From assembly GCF_003853705.1 (NCBI RefSeq), contig NZ_QTQI01000049.1, forward strand, positions 1 to 32,537: a stretch of 32,537 bases of DNA. The letters are read 5' to 3'. The translations under genes were made by a program, and so were the position numbers. Source of the stretch: Burkholderia sp. Bp8992 (lineage in GTDB: Bacteria; Pseudomonadota; Gammaproteobacteria; Burkholderiales; Burkholderiaceae). Every line of letters begins with the position of its first letter. Within the stretch, counting starts at the first letter, position 1. Shown in pieces: positions 17,388-26,227 of the stretch. The notes beneath the pieces were generated by a model. That model saw only the letters and a program-made list of their open reading frames with translations, had not been told where the DNA came from and did not search any database.

Positions 17388-18648
17388 TACGATGTTCGGC
17401 CGGCTCGTCGTCACCACGGTGGGCCTGCTGGTGCTGGTGCATCTTACGTCGCTGCTGTTGATCGAGCGAACGCGCGCGAGCCTCGCCGCCTTCCATATTT
17501 CGCGCGTCGTGGAGGTTGCCGCCAGCATGGGCGGGCAGGACAGCGGCGGCGAGCGGTCCGTGGCGGACATCCTCGGTGTTTCGTTCGTGGACCTGAAGCA
17601 ACTGCCGGCCGCCGACGCGCAGCGCTTTCGCGGCGACACGAACGGGCCCATCGAACGGCAATTGCGGCACGTGCTGCCGCCGGGCACACACGTGGCAATG
17701 GACGAAGACGGCACGCTGCGCGTGCTCCGCGCGGGCAGCACGCGCGGCATCGTGCTGCCGCAAGCCGAGGTGCCGCTCAGCCGTTTCACCGGGGCGCTGG
17801 CGTTGACGCTGATGTTCGCCATCGTGGTTGCCGTCGTGCTTGCCTGGCAACTGAATCGCCCCATTCGCGATCTTGCCGCCGCCGCGCGCGAATATCGCGC
17901 CGGTCGCCATCTGAACATCGTGCGCAAGCGCGGGCCGCGCGAATTACGCGAGCTGATCGGCGACTTCAACGACATGACGGGCGAACTGGCCGTGGCCGAG
18001 CGCGAGCGCGCCGTGATGCTGGCGAGTATCGCGCACGACCTGCGCACACCGCTCACACGCATGCAGGTGCGGGCTGACCTGCTGACCGACCGTGGCGATC
18101 GCGAGGGTTTTTTGCGCGATACCGAGTCGATGTCGCGTGTCATCACGCAGTTTCTCGACTTTGCGCGCGAGATCCCCGAAGGTTCGCCGCAGATCAGCGT
18201 GGACACGTATTGTCGTCGCGATTACGCTGGCGCGCCGAGTCCGAGCGACGAAGCGCACCTGAATGCGCTCGTCACGCTCGATCTTCACGCGGGGCCCGGC
18301 TTCATGCTGCCCACGGTCGATATCGACCGCACGCTCTCGAACCTCGTCGAAAATGCGCTGACCTACGGTGAGCCGCCCGTGGAGATCGCCACGCGGGCGC
18401 ATGGCGAGCACTACGAACTCGTGGTGCGAGACCACGGGCCCGGCGTATCCGAGCTCGATCTCGATCGCGTGCTGCGTCCGTTTGTCCGGCTCGATCCCGC
18501 TCGCGGCGGCACCTCGCACAGCGGCTTGGGCCTGGCCATCGTTCACCGCCTCGTTCGCCATCACGGCGGCACGCTGCAGATCTCCAACGCGGCCGACGGC
18601 GGGCTTGTCGTAGCGATGCGGTTTCCGAAGCACAGCGCCGCGCAATGA
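17371..18648 (+). CDS. EnvZ-type sensor histidine kinase
   Basis: A 425-residue inner-membrane sensor. A first transmembrane helix (about 11-31), a periplasmic sensor of about 110 residues and a second helix (about 141-160) precede a HAMP linker. The H-box ASIAHDLRTPLTRMQ carries His222. The ATPase domain has the N-box TLSNLVENALTYG, a DHGPGV G1 box and SGLGLAIVHRL. The start at 17371 overlaps the regulator gene; an ATG at 17392 is an alternative that keeps the first helix. Kinase and regulator form one operon. The signal is unknown. Confidence 0.93.
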   Translation: MKSPLDTMFGRLVVTTVGLLVLVHLTSLLLIERTRASLAAFHISRVVEVAASMGGQDSGGERSVADILGVSFVDLKQLPAADAQRFRGDTNGPIERQLRHVLPPGTHVAMDEDGTLRVLRAGSTRGIVLPQAEVPLSRFTGALALTLMFAIVVAVVLAWQLNRPIRDLAAAAREYRAGRHLNIVRKRGPRELRELIGDFNDMTGELAVAERERAVMLASIAHDLRTPLTRMQVRADLLTDRGDREGFLRDTESMSRVITQFLDFAREIPEGSPQISVDTYCRRDYAGAPSPSDEAHLNALVTLDLHAGPGFMLPTVDIDRTLSNLVENALTYGEPPVEIATRAHGEHYELVVRDHGPGVSELDLDRVLRPFVRLDPARGGTSHSGLGLAIVHRLVRHHGGTLQISNAADGGLVVAMRFPKHSAAQ

Positions 18649-18892
18649 AGCGCCGCACGCGGTGTCATCACCCGTTTGCGTACGCCGCGAAGGTCGGCAC
18701 GACACAAATTGCCACGTTCGCCAACGTAACGAGCCTGAAAGTATTCCGAAAACAATCCTGCCGCCGCCAAGCTTGCTTTGTCGACGCTCTCATTGGCCCC
18801 CTGCGACCGCAGAACACTGGCCGCGACCAGTCCCTATGGTTGAGACGCCGCCTCCCTCGAGTCGGACGACGAGATACGTTGCCGATGAGTAT
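18649..18892. other. Convergent spacer between kinase and LuxR gene
   Basis: About 245 bp between two convergent genes. Small open frames here have no coding character. I see no clear terminator stem. Confidence 0.4.
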
Positions 18893-19723
18893 TCAATTGA
18901 TATGCGAGTAACTAGGCTCAACGAGCGCGTTGTTAAATGCAAGTGCCAGTAGCTGACGTCGCGAATCAATTTCCAGCTTGACGAACGCCCGCTTCGCAAA
19001 TGTCTCGACAGTCGACGGTTTGACACCCATTGATATCGCGATAGCTTGTGTGGTCATGCCTTGGATGAAAGCTGAACAAACTTGCGCTTCTCGTGGCGTC
19101 AATTTCTCGTTCAGCCAGCGGGTGATGGTATCGCTGGGCGTTCCCGAGCCTTCCTGGCCGGAATGCTTCGCACCGACGAGGCTCTCGTGCATGGCCGCCA
19201 GCGGTAGAACGATCAGGGCCAGATGCTTCAGGATACTCAGTTCCTTGAGCGAAAACGGCGGCAGGCGCCGCGCGCGGCACACCGACATCGAGAATTGCAC
19301 GCCGCGGGTGAGGCAGTAGGTCACGCATTCATCGTGAATATCGGCCACGTCGTAAAAAATTCTGCGCAAGCGAGATTCGACCTGTCGGTCCGATAGCTGC
19401 ATCAACTGAACGTCTCGCTCGCACTCGATCCGATCGAACGTGGAATCGTTCTGGGCATAGCTCTGATAGTAGAGCTGCATGGTCCGTTCGATCAGGTCGG
19501 GATCCTTGCCGAAGCTCCCGATCCAACAGATGTTGCGAGGCGATGAGTACGGCTGTACGTAATCCAAGTGCAACGAATCGCAATCGACAAAATTCGAGAT
19601 GGTTTCGAACAGGACTGGAAGAAATTGACGTGTTCCTGCCGCGTCGGCGATCGCACCTAGCGCGCATGCCGTGGATGAAAGCTGGCCAAGGTGGATATCG
19701 ACGATGGGTGGCGCGGAACTCAT
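18893..19723 (-). CDS. LuxR-type transcriptional regulator
   Basis: A 276-residue regulator with a C-terminal LuxR/FixJ helix-turn-helix (about 208-265), recognised by LTPREAQVCSAFIQGM and the VKPSTVETFAKRAFVKLEI recognition region. The N-terminal 190 residues are a sensory domain that I cannot assign; it lacks the conserved tryptophan/tyrosine/aspartate set of acyl-homoserine-lactone receptors and has no receiver Asp, so it is neither a clear quorum sensor nor a response regulator. It is transcribed divergently from the amine-uptake gene 398 bp away, and probably controls that locus. The ribosome-binding site is weak. Confidence 0.85.
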   Translation of the reverse strand: MSSAPPIVDIHLGQLSSTACALGAIADAAGTRQFLPVLFETISNFVDCDSLHLDYVQPYSSPRNICWIGSFGKDPDLIERTMQLYYQSYAQNDSTFDRIECERDVQLMQLSDRQVESRLRRIFYDVADIHDECVTYCLTRGVQFSMSVCRARRLPPFSLKELSILKHLALIVLPLAAMHESLVGAKHSGQEGSGTPSDTITRWLNEKLTPREAQVCSAFIQGMTTQAIAISMGVKPSTVETFAKRAFVKLEIDSRRQLLALAFNNALVEPSYSHIN

Positions 19724-20121
19724 GACGATGCACGTGTGGAGAACTCGGTTTTCCGCTTATATCACGCCAATAAGCCGAAGCAAGCCTGCGATTCCTCTGA
19801 TTGAATGGCTCATCGATAAACACGCTTGTCCCGGGAACTTAGGACAGATCGGGCAATTGGCGCTTGATAGAGTGGTTGCAACGCATGACTGGACGGCTGC
19901 GCGGCACGGCGCCGGCTGCATTGAGAGGAAGTGCGACAAGCAAGCTCGCACGGCCCGGCGGGTATCGATGCGCTCGCGTGTCGGGCGCGCTGCCTTCCAC
20001 GGGCGCGCCAAAAAGACGAGATACACGAATGGCGGGCGGCGTATACAGGGTATTACATTTAAATTACACGCGGCGACGCATGGCGATGTGTCATCCATAT
20101 TCGTCCGCAGAGGAGCTCACC
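19724..20121. promoter_or_regulatory. Divergent regulatory region of the amine locus
   Basis: About 400 bp between the LuxR gene and the binding-protein gene. An AT-rich patch (about 20041-20070, containing TTACATTTAAATTACA) stands out 50-80 bp before the second start codon and is the likely core promoter. A clean -35/-10 pair is not seen. AGGAG at 20110-20114 is the ribosome-binding site of the binding protein. Short open frames here are not convincing. Confidence 0.45.
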
Positions 20122-21243
20122 ATGGCAGGCAGGCATTTTCACCTTACCCTTGCACGTGCGTCCGCGCCGGTTGCGAGCATTCTGCTGGGTCTCATCGGCA
20201 CGCAGGTACATGCTGAGGACACCGAGTTGAATGTCTACAACTGGTCGAACTATATCGCGAAGGACACGATTGCGAATTTCGAAAAGCAGACCGGCATTCA
20301 CGTCAGATACGATAATTACGACAGCGACGACACGCTGCAGACGAAGTTGCTTGCCGGCGGCTCGGGTTATGACATTGTCGTGCCGACGTCGAACTACATG
20401 GCGAAGCAGATCGAAGCGGGCATCTATCGGAAGCTCGACAAGTCGAAATTGCCGAACCTGGCGAATCTCGATCCCGCTTTGATGCGGAAGATCTCCGATG
20501 CGGACCCGGGCAATCAATACGGCGTGCCTTGGGCATGGGGTACCGACGGCATCGGATACAACGTCCAAGCAGTGAAAAAGGTGCTGGGTGAGAATGCGCC
20601 GGTAGACAGCTGGGCGCTCATCTTTGATCCCGCGAATGCCGCGAAGCTCAAGCGCTGCGGCTTGTCCGTCCCCGATTCGTCGGACGATGTATTCGCCGCG
20701 ACGCTGCAGTACATGGGGAAGGACACCAATAGCAAGAATCCGGGAGACTATCAGGCGGCGTACGAGGTATTGAAGAAAGTTCGCCCGTACATTACGCAAT
20801 TCAGCTCGTCGGGTTACATCGACGATCTCGCCAATAATGATGTTTGCGTCGCACTCGGTTACTCGGGCGATATCGGTGTCGCGAGGCGGCGCGCGCAGGA
20901 CGCCAAGCGTTCATATGAGATCAGATACACGAACCCGAAAGAGGGCGGGATCGTGTGGTTCGACGTGATGGGCATTCCGAAAGACGCGCCGCATCCGGAG
21001 GCCGCCCTCAAATGGATCAACTATATTCAGGATCCGAAAGTCAACGCGGCGATTACAAATGAAGTTTTTTATCCAACGGCAAATAAGGCCGCGGGTCAAT
21101 ATGTGACGCCGGCGATCGCACACGATCCCAATGTTTATCCGCCAGCAGACATTCTGAACAAGATGTCGCTCGCGCGTCCCAAGCCTTCCGACATCGCACG
21201 TCTCGAGAATCGTCTATGGCTGCAGGTCAAATCCGGACGTTGA
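20122..21243 (+). CDS. Periplasmic polyamine-binding protein (PotF/SpuD-like)
   Basis: A 373-residue extracellular solute-binding protein, the length of E. coli PotF (370). A signal peptide ends near QVHAED. The mature start TELNVYNWSNYIAKDTI and the following KQTGIHVRYDNYDSD are typical of the putrescine/spermidine-binding subfamily, as are GSGYDIVVPTSNYM and YGVPWAWGTDGIGYN. It would deliver a polyamine to an ABC transporter, but no ATPase or permease gene is in the window, so these must lie elsewhere or the protein serves another transporter. The start follows AGGAG. Linked oxidase and aldehyde dehydrogenase genes support a putrescine-like substrate. Confidence 0.9.
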   Translation: MAGRHFHLTLARASAPVASILLGLIGTQVHAEDTELNVYNWSNYIAKDTIANFEKQTGIHVRYDNYDSDDTLQTKLLAGGSGYDIVVPTSNYMAKQIEAGIYRKLDKSKLPNLANLDPALMRKISDADPGNQYGVPWAWGTDGIGYNVQAVKKVLGENAPVDSWALIFDPANAAKLKRCGLSVPDSSDDVFAATLQYMGKDTNSKNPGDYQAAYEVLKKVRPYITQFSSSGYIDDLANNDVCVALGYSGDIGVARRRAQDAKRSYEIRYTNPKEGGIVWFDVMGIPKDAPHPEAALKWINYIQDPKVNAAITNEVFYPTANKAAGQYVTPAIAHDPNVYPPADILNKMSLARPKPSDIARLENRLWLQVKSGR

Positions 21244-21484
21244 CGCCGGACGCCGATGCGCGCGTGTTTTCGCTGCGAAGAGGGGCATCGGTTTATTGCT
21301 TGAATTAGCTCGGCGACCCTTCGCATCTCGTTTGAATTTTCGACGTATTGCTTTCTGTCATTTTCGCCTTTTTCGAACTGGCGTTGCGGATTGCTATTTT
21401 CCGCGCGGTGACATGAGCTTCATTTAGAAATGAAACGCTCAATAGAAAAGAGCGAATTTAAATTGATGTGTTTGGAGAATTCGC
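21244..21484. other. Spacer between binding protein and porin genes
   Basis: About 240 bp, richer in A/T toward its right end. No gene. The ribosome-binding site GGAG (21474-21477) of the porin is its only clear signal. A promoter is likely but none fits well. Confidence 0.4.
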
Positions 21485-23044
21485 GTGAAAATGAAAATAA
21501 TTTGCTTGCTGATGATGATCGGGATGCCGGGGATCGCGCTGGCCGGCTCGGGCGCCGCCGATATCGAAGCGCTTCAATCTCAACTGAAAGAGTTGAAGAA
21601 AGAAGTGAATGCGATGAAGGCGGCGCTGGCGGCGAAATCGTCCGGCGCATCTTCAGGCGCCGCCGAGCAGCCGACACCTGTCGTCGATTCGTCGTCGCCC
21701 GACTACGGCAAGGCGCCTGCCCAGCTGACCAACAACGACGTTAGCGAGATCCGGCAGCAGATCGCCAGTTCGCAGCTCAAGGTCGAGACGCTGACCGATG
21801 CGGCCAGCACCGGACCGATTGCGGGTTTGTCCGTGACCGGGTACATCGATCCGTCCTATCTCTACAATCGTGCGGCAGGAACGTCATCGTTCGTGTTCGC
21901 CAATCACGACCGTAGCTACAGCTACTTCAATAGTACGTTTGGCGATGCCTATCTGGATATCAAGAAGACCTTCGGCGTAGGGCCGATGGCACCCTCTGCG
22001 GAAATCTCGCTATTGCCCAACCGAGGCGCTGGCGGGCTTTTCATGGACGAGCACGGCAACAGCGGTGTCAATATCCTGAACACGGCATTCATTACGGTGC
22101 CGGTGACACCGACAACCAGCGTGGTCGCGGGGATGATGCCGAGCTTCGGTGGCTATGAAGTTCAGCAATCGAACCAGATGCTGACGCTGACGCACAACTT
22201 GCTGTACGACTTTTCGGATCCGGGCAGTTACATCGGCGCGGGAATTAACTACCTGAGCGCGGACGGCCACTGGTCGTGGAAGTTCTTGCTCGCAAACGAG
22301 CAGTACCGTACGGCCGGTTCGGTCACACAGATCGGCACGAATGCGCTGGGTGACGCGATTACGTCGAGCAACAGAATGCCGACGTTCACGGCGCGGGTCG
22401 ACTATACGAAAGGCACCGCACTCGATATCGGCGGCTCGTTCAATATCGGTCGCCAGACGCTGTATTCCGGCTTGGACAGTAACGGCAATCCGGTGTACGG
22501 AGTCGGCGGCGTCGCGCACAGCCCCTACGGTACGTATTTCTTTGCCGAAGCGGATGCGACCTATACGCTCGCCGACGTCCAGTACAACGCCGAATTCGAC
22601 TACGGGCAGCAACAGAACGCTGCGTTCAACGGTGGCCAGGCGCAATGGTATGGCTTCTCGTTGCTGGGGCATCGGAAATTCAACGTGCCGCTGCTCGGCC
22701 GTGTCGGCGTGACTGCGCGTTATGACCTGCTCGTCAATACGAAGAACGGCGGCGGCGGTGGCGGCATTGCTCAGAACGCGAACGGCATGGATACGGCCGA
22801 TGGCTTCGGTATTGGTGCGAACTGCCTCGCGAACTCGAAGGCCAACGGCGGTCTGGGCTTCGAATGTAAGGGGGCGGCCCACCAGGACGTGGCGCTGGAT
22901 CTGCTGCTGTATCCGACCCAGCAGACCATTGTGAAGATCGAATATCGCCACGACTGGGCTACGCAGGACGTATTCCTGCACGGCAACGGCTCGTATAGCA
23001 AGTCGAACGACATCGTCGCGACGCAGTTCATCTACACGTTCTGA
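21485..23044 (+). CDS. DUF3138-type outer-membrane porin
   Basis: A 519-residue predicted outer-membrane protein. A signal peptide ends near ALAGS, followed by a short coiled-coil stretch (DIEALQSQLKELKKEVNAMK) and a linker. The rest alternates short polar and hydrophobic segments typical of a beta-barrel, with GYIDPSYLYNRAAGTS, SFGGYEVQQSNQML and DFSDPGSYIGAGINY, and a terminal Phe (IYTF) as in porins. I place it by memory in the DUF3138 family, common in Burkholderia and relatives. GTG at 21485 lies 7 bp after GGAG and is preferred; ATG at 21491 is the alternative. In this locus it may let amine substrates through the outer membrane; that is inference. Confidence 0.82.
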   Translation: MKMKIICLLMMIGMPGIALAGSGAADIEALQSQLKELKKEVNAMKAALAAKSSGASSGAAEQPTPVVDSSSPDYGKAPAQLTNNDVSEIRQQIASSQLKVETLTDAASTGPIAGLSVTGYIDPSYLYNRAAGTSSFVFANHDRSYSYFNSTFGDAYLDIKKTFGVGPMAPSAEISLLPNRGAGGLFMDEHGNSGVNILNTAFITVPVTPTTSVVAGMMPSFGGYEVQQSNQMLTLTHNLLYDFSDPGSYIGAGINYLSADGHWSWKFLLANEQYRTAGSVTQIGTNALGDAITSSNRMPTFTARVDYTKGTALDIGGSFNIGRQTLYSGLDSNGNPVYGVGGVAHSPYGTYFFAEADATYTLADVQYNAEFDYGQQQNAAFNGGQAQWYGFSLLGHRKFNVPLLGRVGVTARYDLLVNTKNGGGGGGIAQNANGMDTADGFGIGANCLANSKANGGLGFECKGAAHQDVALDLLLYPTQQTIVKIEYRHDWATQDVFLHGNGSYSKSNDIVATQFIYTF

Positions 23045-23106
23045 TTGTTTAGACCGCGGTGGTGGTGTTCGGTGATATGTGCCGCCGTCGTTCTCTCTTT
23101 ATTCCT

Positions 23107-24399
23107 ATGCTCCGGCTCTCGAACCAGTCTCATGCCGCATCGTATTACGCGGCGACCGTCAACGACACGACTCGACATCCACCGCTCACCGGAACGCTAC
23201 AAGTGGACGTGTGCGTGATCGGCGCCGGATTGACGGGAATTTCCACGGCGCTGAATCTCTCGGAACGTGGATATCGCGTTGCGGTGCTCGAGGCATCGAA
23301 GGTCGGCTGGGCCGCGAGCGGCCGCAACGGCGGGCAGTTGATCGGTGGCTATGCGTGTGGCATGGATACCTTCGCCAGGCATATGTCCGCCGAGGACGTG
23401 GTGCGCGTCTGGGCAATGGGGCTAGAGGGCGTCGACATCGTCAGGGAGCGCGTCGCGAATCATCGAATCGACTGCGATCTGCGTTTCGGCTATTTGCATG
23501 TTGCCAACAAGCCGCGCGACGTCGTCGCGCTACGACAGTGGTGCTATGAAGTGCAACGATGCTTCGGCTACGACAAGTTGCGCTACATCGAGAGCGGCAT
23601 GATGCGTGACTATGTGCAATCCTCACGATATAGAGGCGGCCTGTTCGATCCGCATAGCGGCCATTTGCATCCGCTCAATTACACGCTCGGCCTTGCGCGC
23701 GCGGCACGCGAGGCCGGGGCGCAAATATTCGAGGACACGTGTGCCACGCGCATACGCGATGAAGGTGGTGCTCACGTGATCGAAACGGCCGGCGGGATGG
23801 TGCGCGCCGGGTTCGTCGTGCTGGCTGGCAATACCTGGCTAGGCAGGTTGGCCCCCGACCTGTCGCGCAAGATCATGCCGGTCGGGACGTACGTGATTGC
23901 GACTGAGCCGCTCGATGCCGTGCGCGCGATCGCGTTGATGCCAGCGCAGGCGGCCATCTGCGATAGCCGCTATGCACTCGATTATTTTCGCCCGACACCC
24001 GACGGTCGCGTGCTTTGGGGAGGGAAGGTGAGCTATTCGACGGGCGAGCCGGCCCATCTCGGGGAAGCGATGCGTCGCGATATGTTGAAAACCTTTCCTC
24101 AGCTCGAGAATGTCAAGGTCGACTATGCATGGGGCGGCCTGGTCGACATCACGATGAACCGGGCACCCCATTTCGGCCGCATCGCACCGACCGTCTATTT
24201 CGCGCAGGGATTTTCGGGGCATGGTTTGAACGTGACCGGCCTGGTAGGCAAGCTGATCGCTGAGGCGATCGGTACGCAGGCAGAGCGGTTCGATTTGTTC
24301 GGCAAGATTCGCCACCGTAATTTCCCGGGCGGGCGCCTATTGCGGACGCCGATGCTTGCGTTGGGGATGACCTGGGCAAAGATCAGGGATCTGGTATGA
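23107..24399 (+). CDS. FAD-dependent amine oxidase, gamma-glutamylputrescine oxidoreductase-like
   Basis: A 430-residue DadA/PuuB-type flavoprotein (E. coli PuuB has 426). The FAD-binding motif is VCVIGAGLTGISTALNLS (about 36-53) followed by VLEAS and SGRNGGQL. The C-terminal YFAQGFSGHGLNVTG motif is typical of the family. PuuB oxidises gamma-glutamylputrescine to the aldehyde. The start at 23107 (MLRLSNQSHA) matches the family's N-terminus, with an aromatic/SYY-like SYYAATVND; in-frame starts at 23059 and 23077 are possible but the extra residues are unlike the family. None has a strong ribosome-binding site. An aldehyde dehydrogenase downstream would use the product. A glutamyl-putrescine ligase is not in the window, so the substrate may differ. 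Confidence 0.85.
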   Translation: MLRLSNQSHAASYYAATVNDTTRHPPLTGTLQVDVCVIGAGLTGISTALNLSERGYRVAVLEASKVGWAASGRNGGQLIGGYACGMDTFARHMSAEDVVRVWAMGLEGVDIVRERVANHRIDCDLRFGYLHVANKPRDVVALRQWCYEVQRCFGYDKLRYIESGMMRDYVQSSRYRGGLFDPHSGHLHPLNYTLGLARAAREAGAQIFEDTCATRIRDEGGAHVIETAGGMVRAGFVVLAGNTWLGRLAPDLSRKIMPVGTYVIATEPLDAVRAIALMPAQAAICDSRYALDYFRPTPDGRVLWGGKVSYSTGEPAHLGEAMRRDMLKTFPQLENVKVDYAWGGLVDITMNRAPHFGRIAPTVYFAQGFSGHGLNVTGLVGKLIAEAIGTQAERFDLFGKIRHRNFPGGRLLRTPMLALGMTWAKIRDLV

Positions 24400-24450
24400 C
24401 GCGCGGCAGGCTCCATGCAAGGACGTAACCTCGGCAATCGAGATCAATCT

Positions 24451-24666
24451 ATGGCTAAACAGCTTCACACACCCATTCCCGACGCGCCCGAGCTTTGCCG
24501 GATTTCAGCGCATGAGTTGGCTCGCCGGTATTCGATCGGCGAGATCTCGCCGGTCGACGTCGCCCGTCAGTGCCTCGAGCGAGCGGAGCAAATCAATCCG
24601 GCGTTGCGCGCCTTTACATCGATCGAGCGGCTCGTGTCGATCGAATGGCCGGCCGCCGAGTTTTAA
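24451..24666 (+). pseudogene. Amidase-signature protein, N-terminal remnant
   Basis: A 71-residue frame that resembles the first part of amidase-signature enzymes: ISAHELARRYSIGEISPVDV followed by ARQCLERAEQINPALRAFTSI is the standard N-terminal helix pair of this family (GatA, AtzF and others). The family is normally 450-500 residues and carries a Ser-Ser-Lys triad, all of it missing here. The frame ends at a TAA after WPAAEF, and the next intact gene starts about 100 bp on. The rest was probably lost by deletion; about 100 bp of unassigned sequence follows. It sits between the FAD oxidase and the aldehyde dehydrogenase, so the locus once probably hydrolysed an amide. Confidence 0.7.
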
Positions 24667-24764
24667 ACCGCGCGCCGTCCGTCCGAAGCACGGCCCTCGG
24701 AAAGTTGACGTTCGTACAAAACGGCGTCGTGGATACCACGGAAGCAAATTGTAGCGAGATCAAG

Positions 24765-26192
24765 ATGCGAACTGCCAATCAGAGCTTCATCGACGGGATC
24801 TGGTTCGATCCCGCAGACGTACAACCGATCGACGTGATCGACCCTTCTACCGAAGCGCCATACGCTCGACTACGGGGCGGCGGGGCGGCGGATGTCGATC
24901 GCGCCGTGGCTGCCGCAAGATGGGCGTTCTCTTTCTTTTCGGAATGGACCGTCAAGCAACGGGTCGAGCTACTCGAGCGCGTGCTGGTGGTGTACACCGC
25001 CCGATACGACGAGGTCGCCGATATCATCAGCCGGGAGATGGGGGCGCCCATTGCCTTTTCCAGATCGATGCAGGCCGCCGTCGGAACCGCGCATCTTCAA
25101 CAAACTATCCGAGCATTGAAGCAGTTCGAGTTCGAGAGGAAGCGCGGAACGTTGTTGGTTTCGCACGAGCCCATCGGCGTATGCGCGCTCATTACGCCAT
25201 GGAACTGGCCGATCAACCAGATCGTGTGCAAAGTGGCGCCGGCTCTGGCTGCCGGATGCACGATGGTGCTCAAGCCGAGCGAGATTGCTCCGTTCAGCGC
25301 GATATTGTTCGCGGAGATCCTCGACGAGGCTGGCGTTCCGCCGGGCGTTTTCAACCTCGTTCACGGGTACGGCCACATCGTGGGCGACGCCCTCGCGCGT
25401 CATCCAGGCGTGGACATGGTTTCGTTTACGGGATCCACCCGAGCGGGAATCGAGGTGGCGAAGGCCGCAGCCGAAACGGTAAAGCGGGTACATCAGGAAC
25501 TCGGCAGCAAAAGCCCCAACATCATCTGTTCCGATGTGGACCTGACGGACGCGGTTACTCGTGGGGTCAAGGCCTGCTTCAGCAACAGCGGGCAATCGTG
25601 CAACGCGCCGACACGGATGCTGGTGCCCGCCGATCTCATGCGCACCGCCGAAGATATCGCCCGGGCTGAAGCGGAAGCGACCTTGGTGGGCCATCCCGGC
25701 GCCGAGAGCTCGGAGCTCGGGCCCGTGGTGAGCCGCGTGCAGTATGAGCGCATCCAGCGGTTCATCGAGCTAGGGATCGACGAGGGCGCGACGCTGATTG
25801 CCGGCGGACTGGGGCGGCCCGCCGGACTGGAAACGGGCTTCTATGTCCGGCCGACCGTCTTTTCGAATGTGCTGCCCACCATGTCGATCGCGCGCGAAGA
25901 AATATTCGGTCCGGTTCTCTCAATCATGAGTTACGAGTCCGAGGAGGAAGCCATCTCCATCGCCAATGACAGCGCGTATGGGCTGGCTGCTTACGTCCAG
26001 TCGCAGAACCTGGAGCGTGCGCATCGGATAGCGAAGCGTTTGCGCGTCGGGAACGTGCATATCAATTACCCGCCGTGGGATCCTGCCGCGCCGTTCGGCG
26101 GTTACAAACAGTCAGGAAACGGCCGGGAGTACGCTGAATTCGGTCTCGAGGAGTTCCTGGAGATCAAAGGCACGACAAGCGCGCCTTATTGA
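24765..26192 (+). CDS. NAD(P)-dependent aldehyde dehydrogenase
   Basis: A 475-residue ALDH superfamily enzyme. Asn147 lies in PWNWP, the cofactor loop is FTGSTRAG (about 221-228), the general base is Glu245 in QELGSKSP, and the nucleophile is Cys279 in SGQSCNAPTR. The QELGSKSP motif has Ser where most members have Gly. The C-terminal EEIFGPVLSI and PFGGYKQSGNGRE motifs are intact. It would oxidise the aldehyde made by the upstream FAD oxidase, as PuuC does. The open frame runs to 24570, but the 65 upstream residues overlap the amidase remnant and are not family-like; ATG at 24765 begins MRTANQSFIDG. Confidence 0.9.
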   Translation: MRTANQSFIDGIWFDPADVQPIDVIDPSTEAPYARLRGGGAADVDRAVAAARWAFSFFSEWTVKQRVELLERVLVVYTARYDEVADIISREMGAPIAFSRSMQAAVGTAHLQQTIRALKQFEFERKRGTLLVSHEPIGVCALITPWNWPINQIVCKVAPALAAGCTMVLKPSEIAPFSAILFAEILDEAGVPPGVFNLVHGYGHIVGDALARHPGVDMVSFTGSTRAGIEVAKAAAETVKRVHQELGSKSPNIICSDVDLTDAVTRGVKACFSNSGQSCNAPTRMLVPADLMRTAEDIARAEAEATLVGHPGAESSELGPVVSRVQYERIQRFIELGIDEGATLIAGGLGRPAGLETGFYVRPTVFSNVLPTMSIAREEIFGPVLSIMSYESEEEAISIANDSAYGLAAYVQSQNLERAHRIAKRLRVGNVHINYPPWDPAAPFGGYKQSGNGREYAEFGLEEFLEIKGTTSAPY

Positions 26193-26227
26193 GTGGTCCG
26201 GCGCTAACGGGAAAGGCGATTGCGACG

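Noticed and set aside
18893-19723. LuxR-type protein as an acyl-homoserine-lactone quorum receptor
   Set aside because: The N-terminal domain does not show the conserved ligand-binding residues, and no luxI-type gene is nearby.
19890-19925. Possible sigma54 promoter before the PotF-like gene
   Set aside because: GG-N10-GC spacing exists, but the surrounding bases do not fit the consensus and it lies about 200 bp from the start codon.
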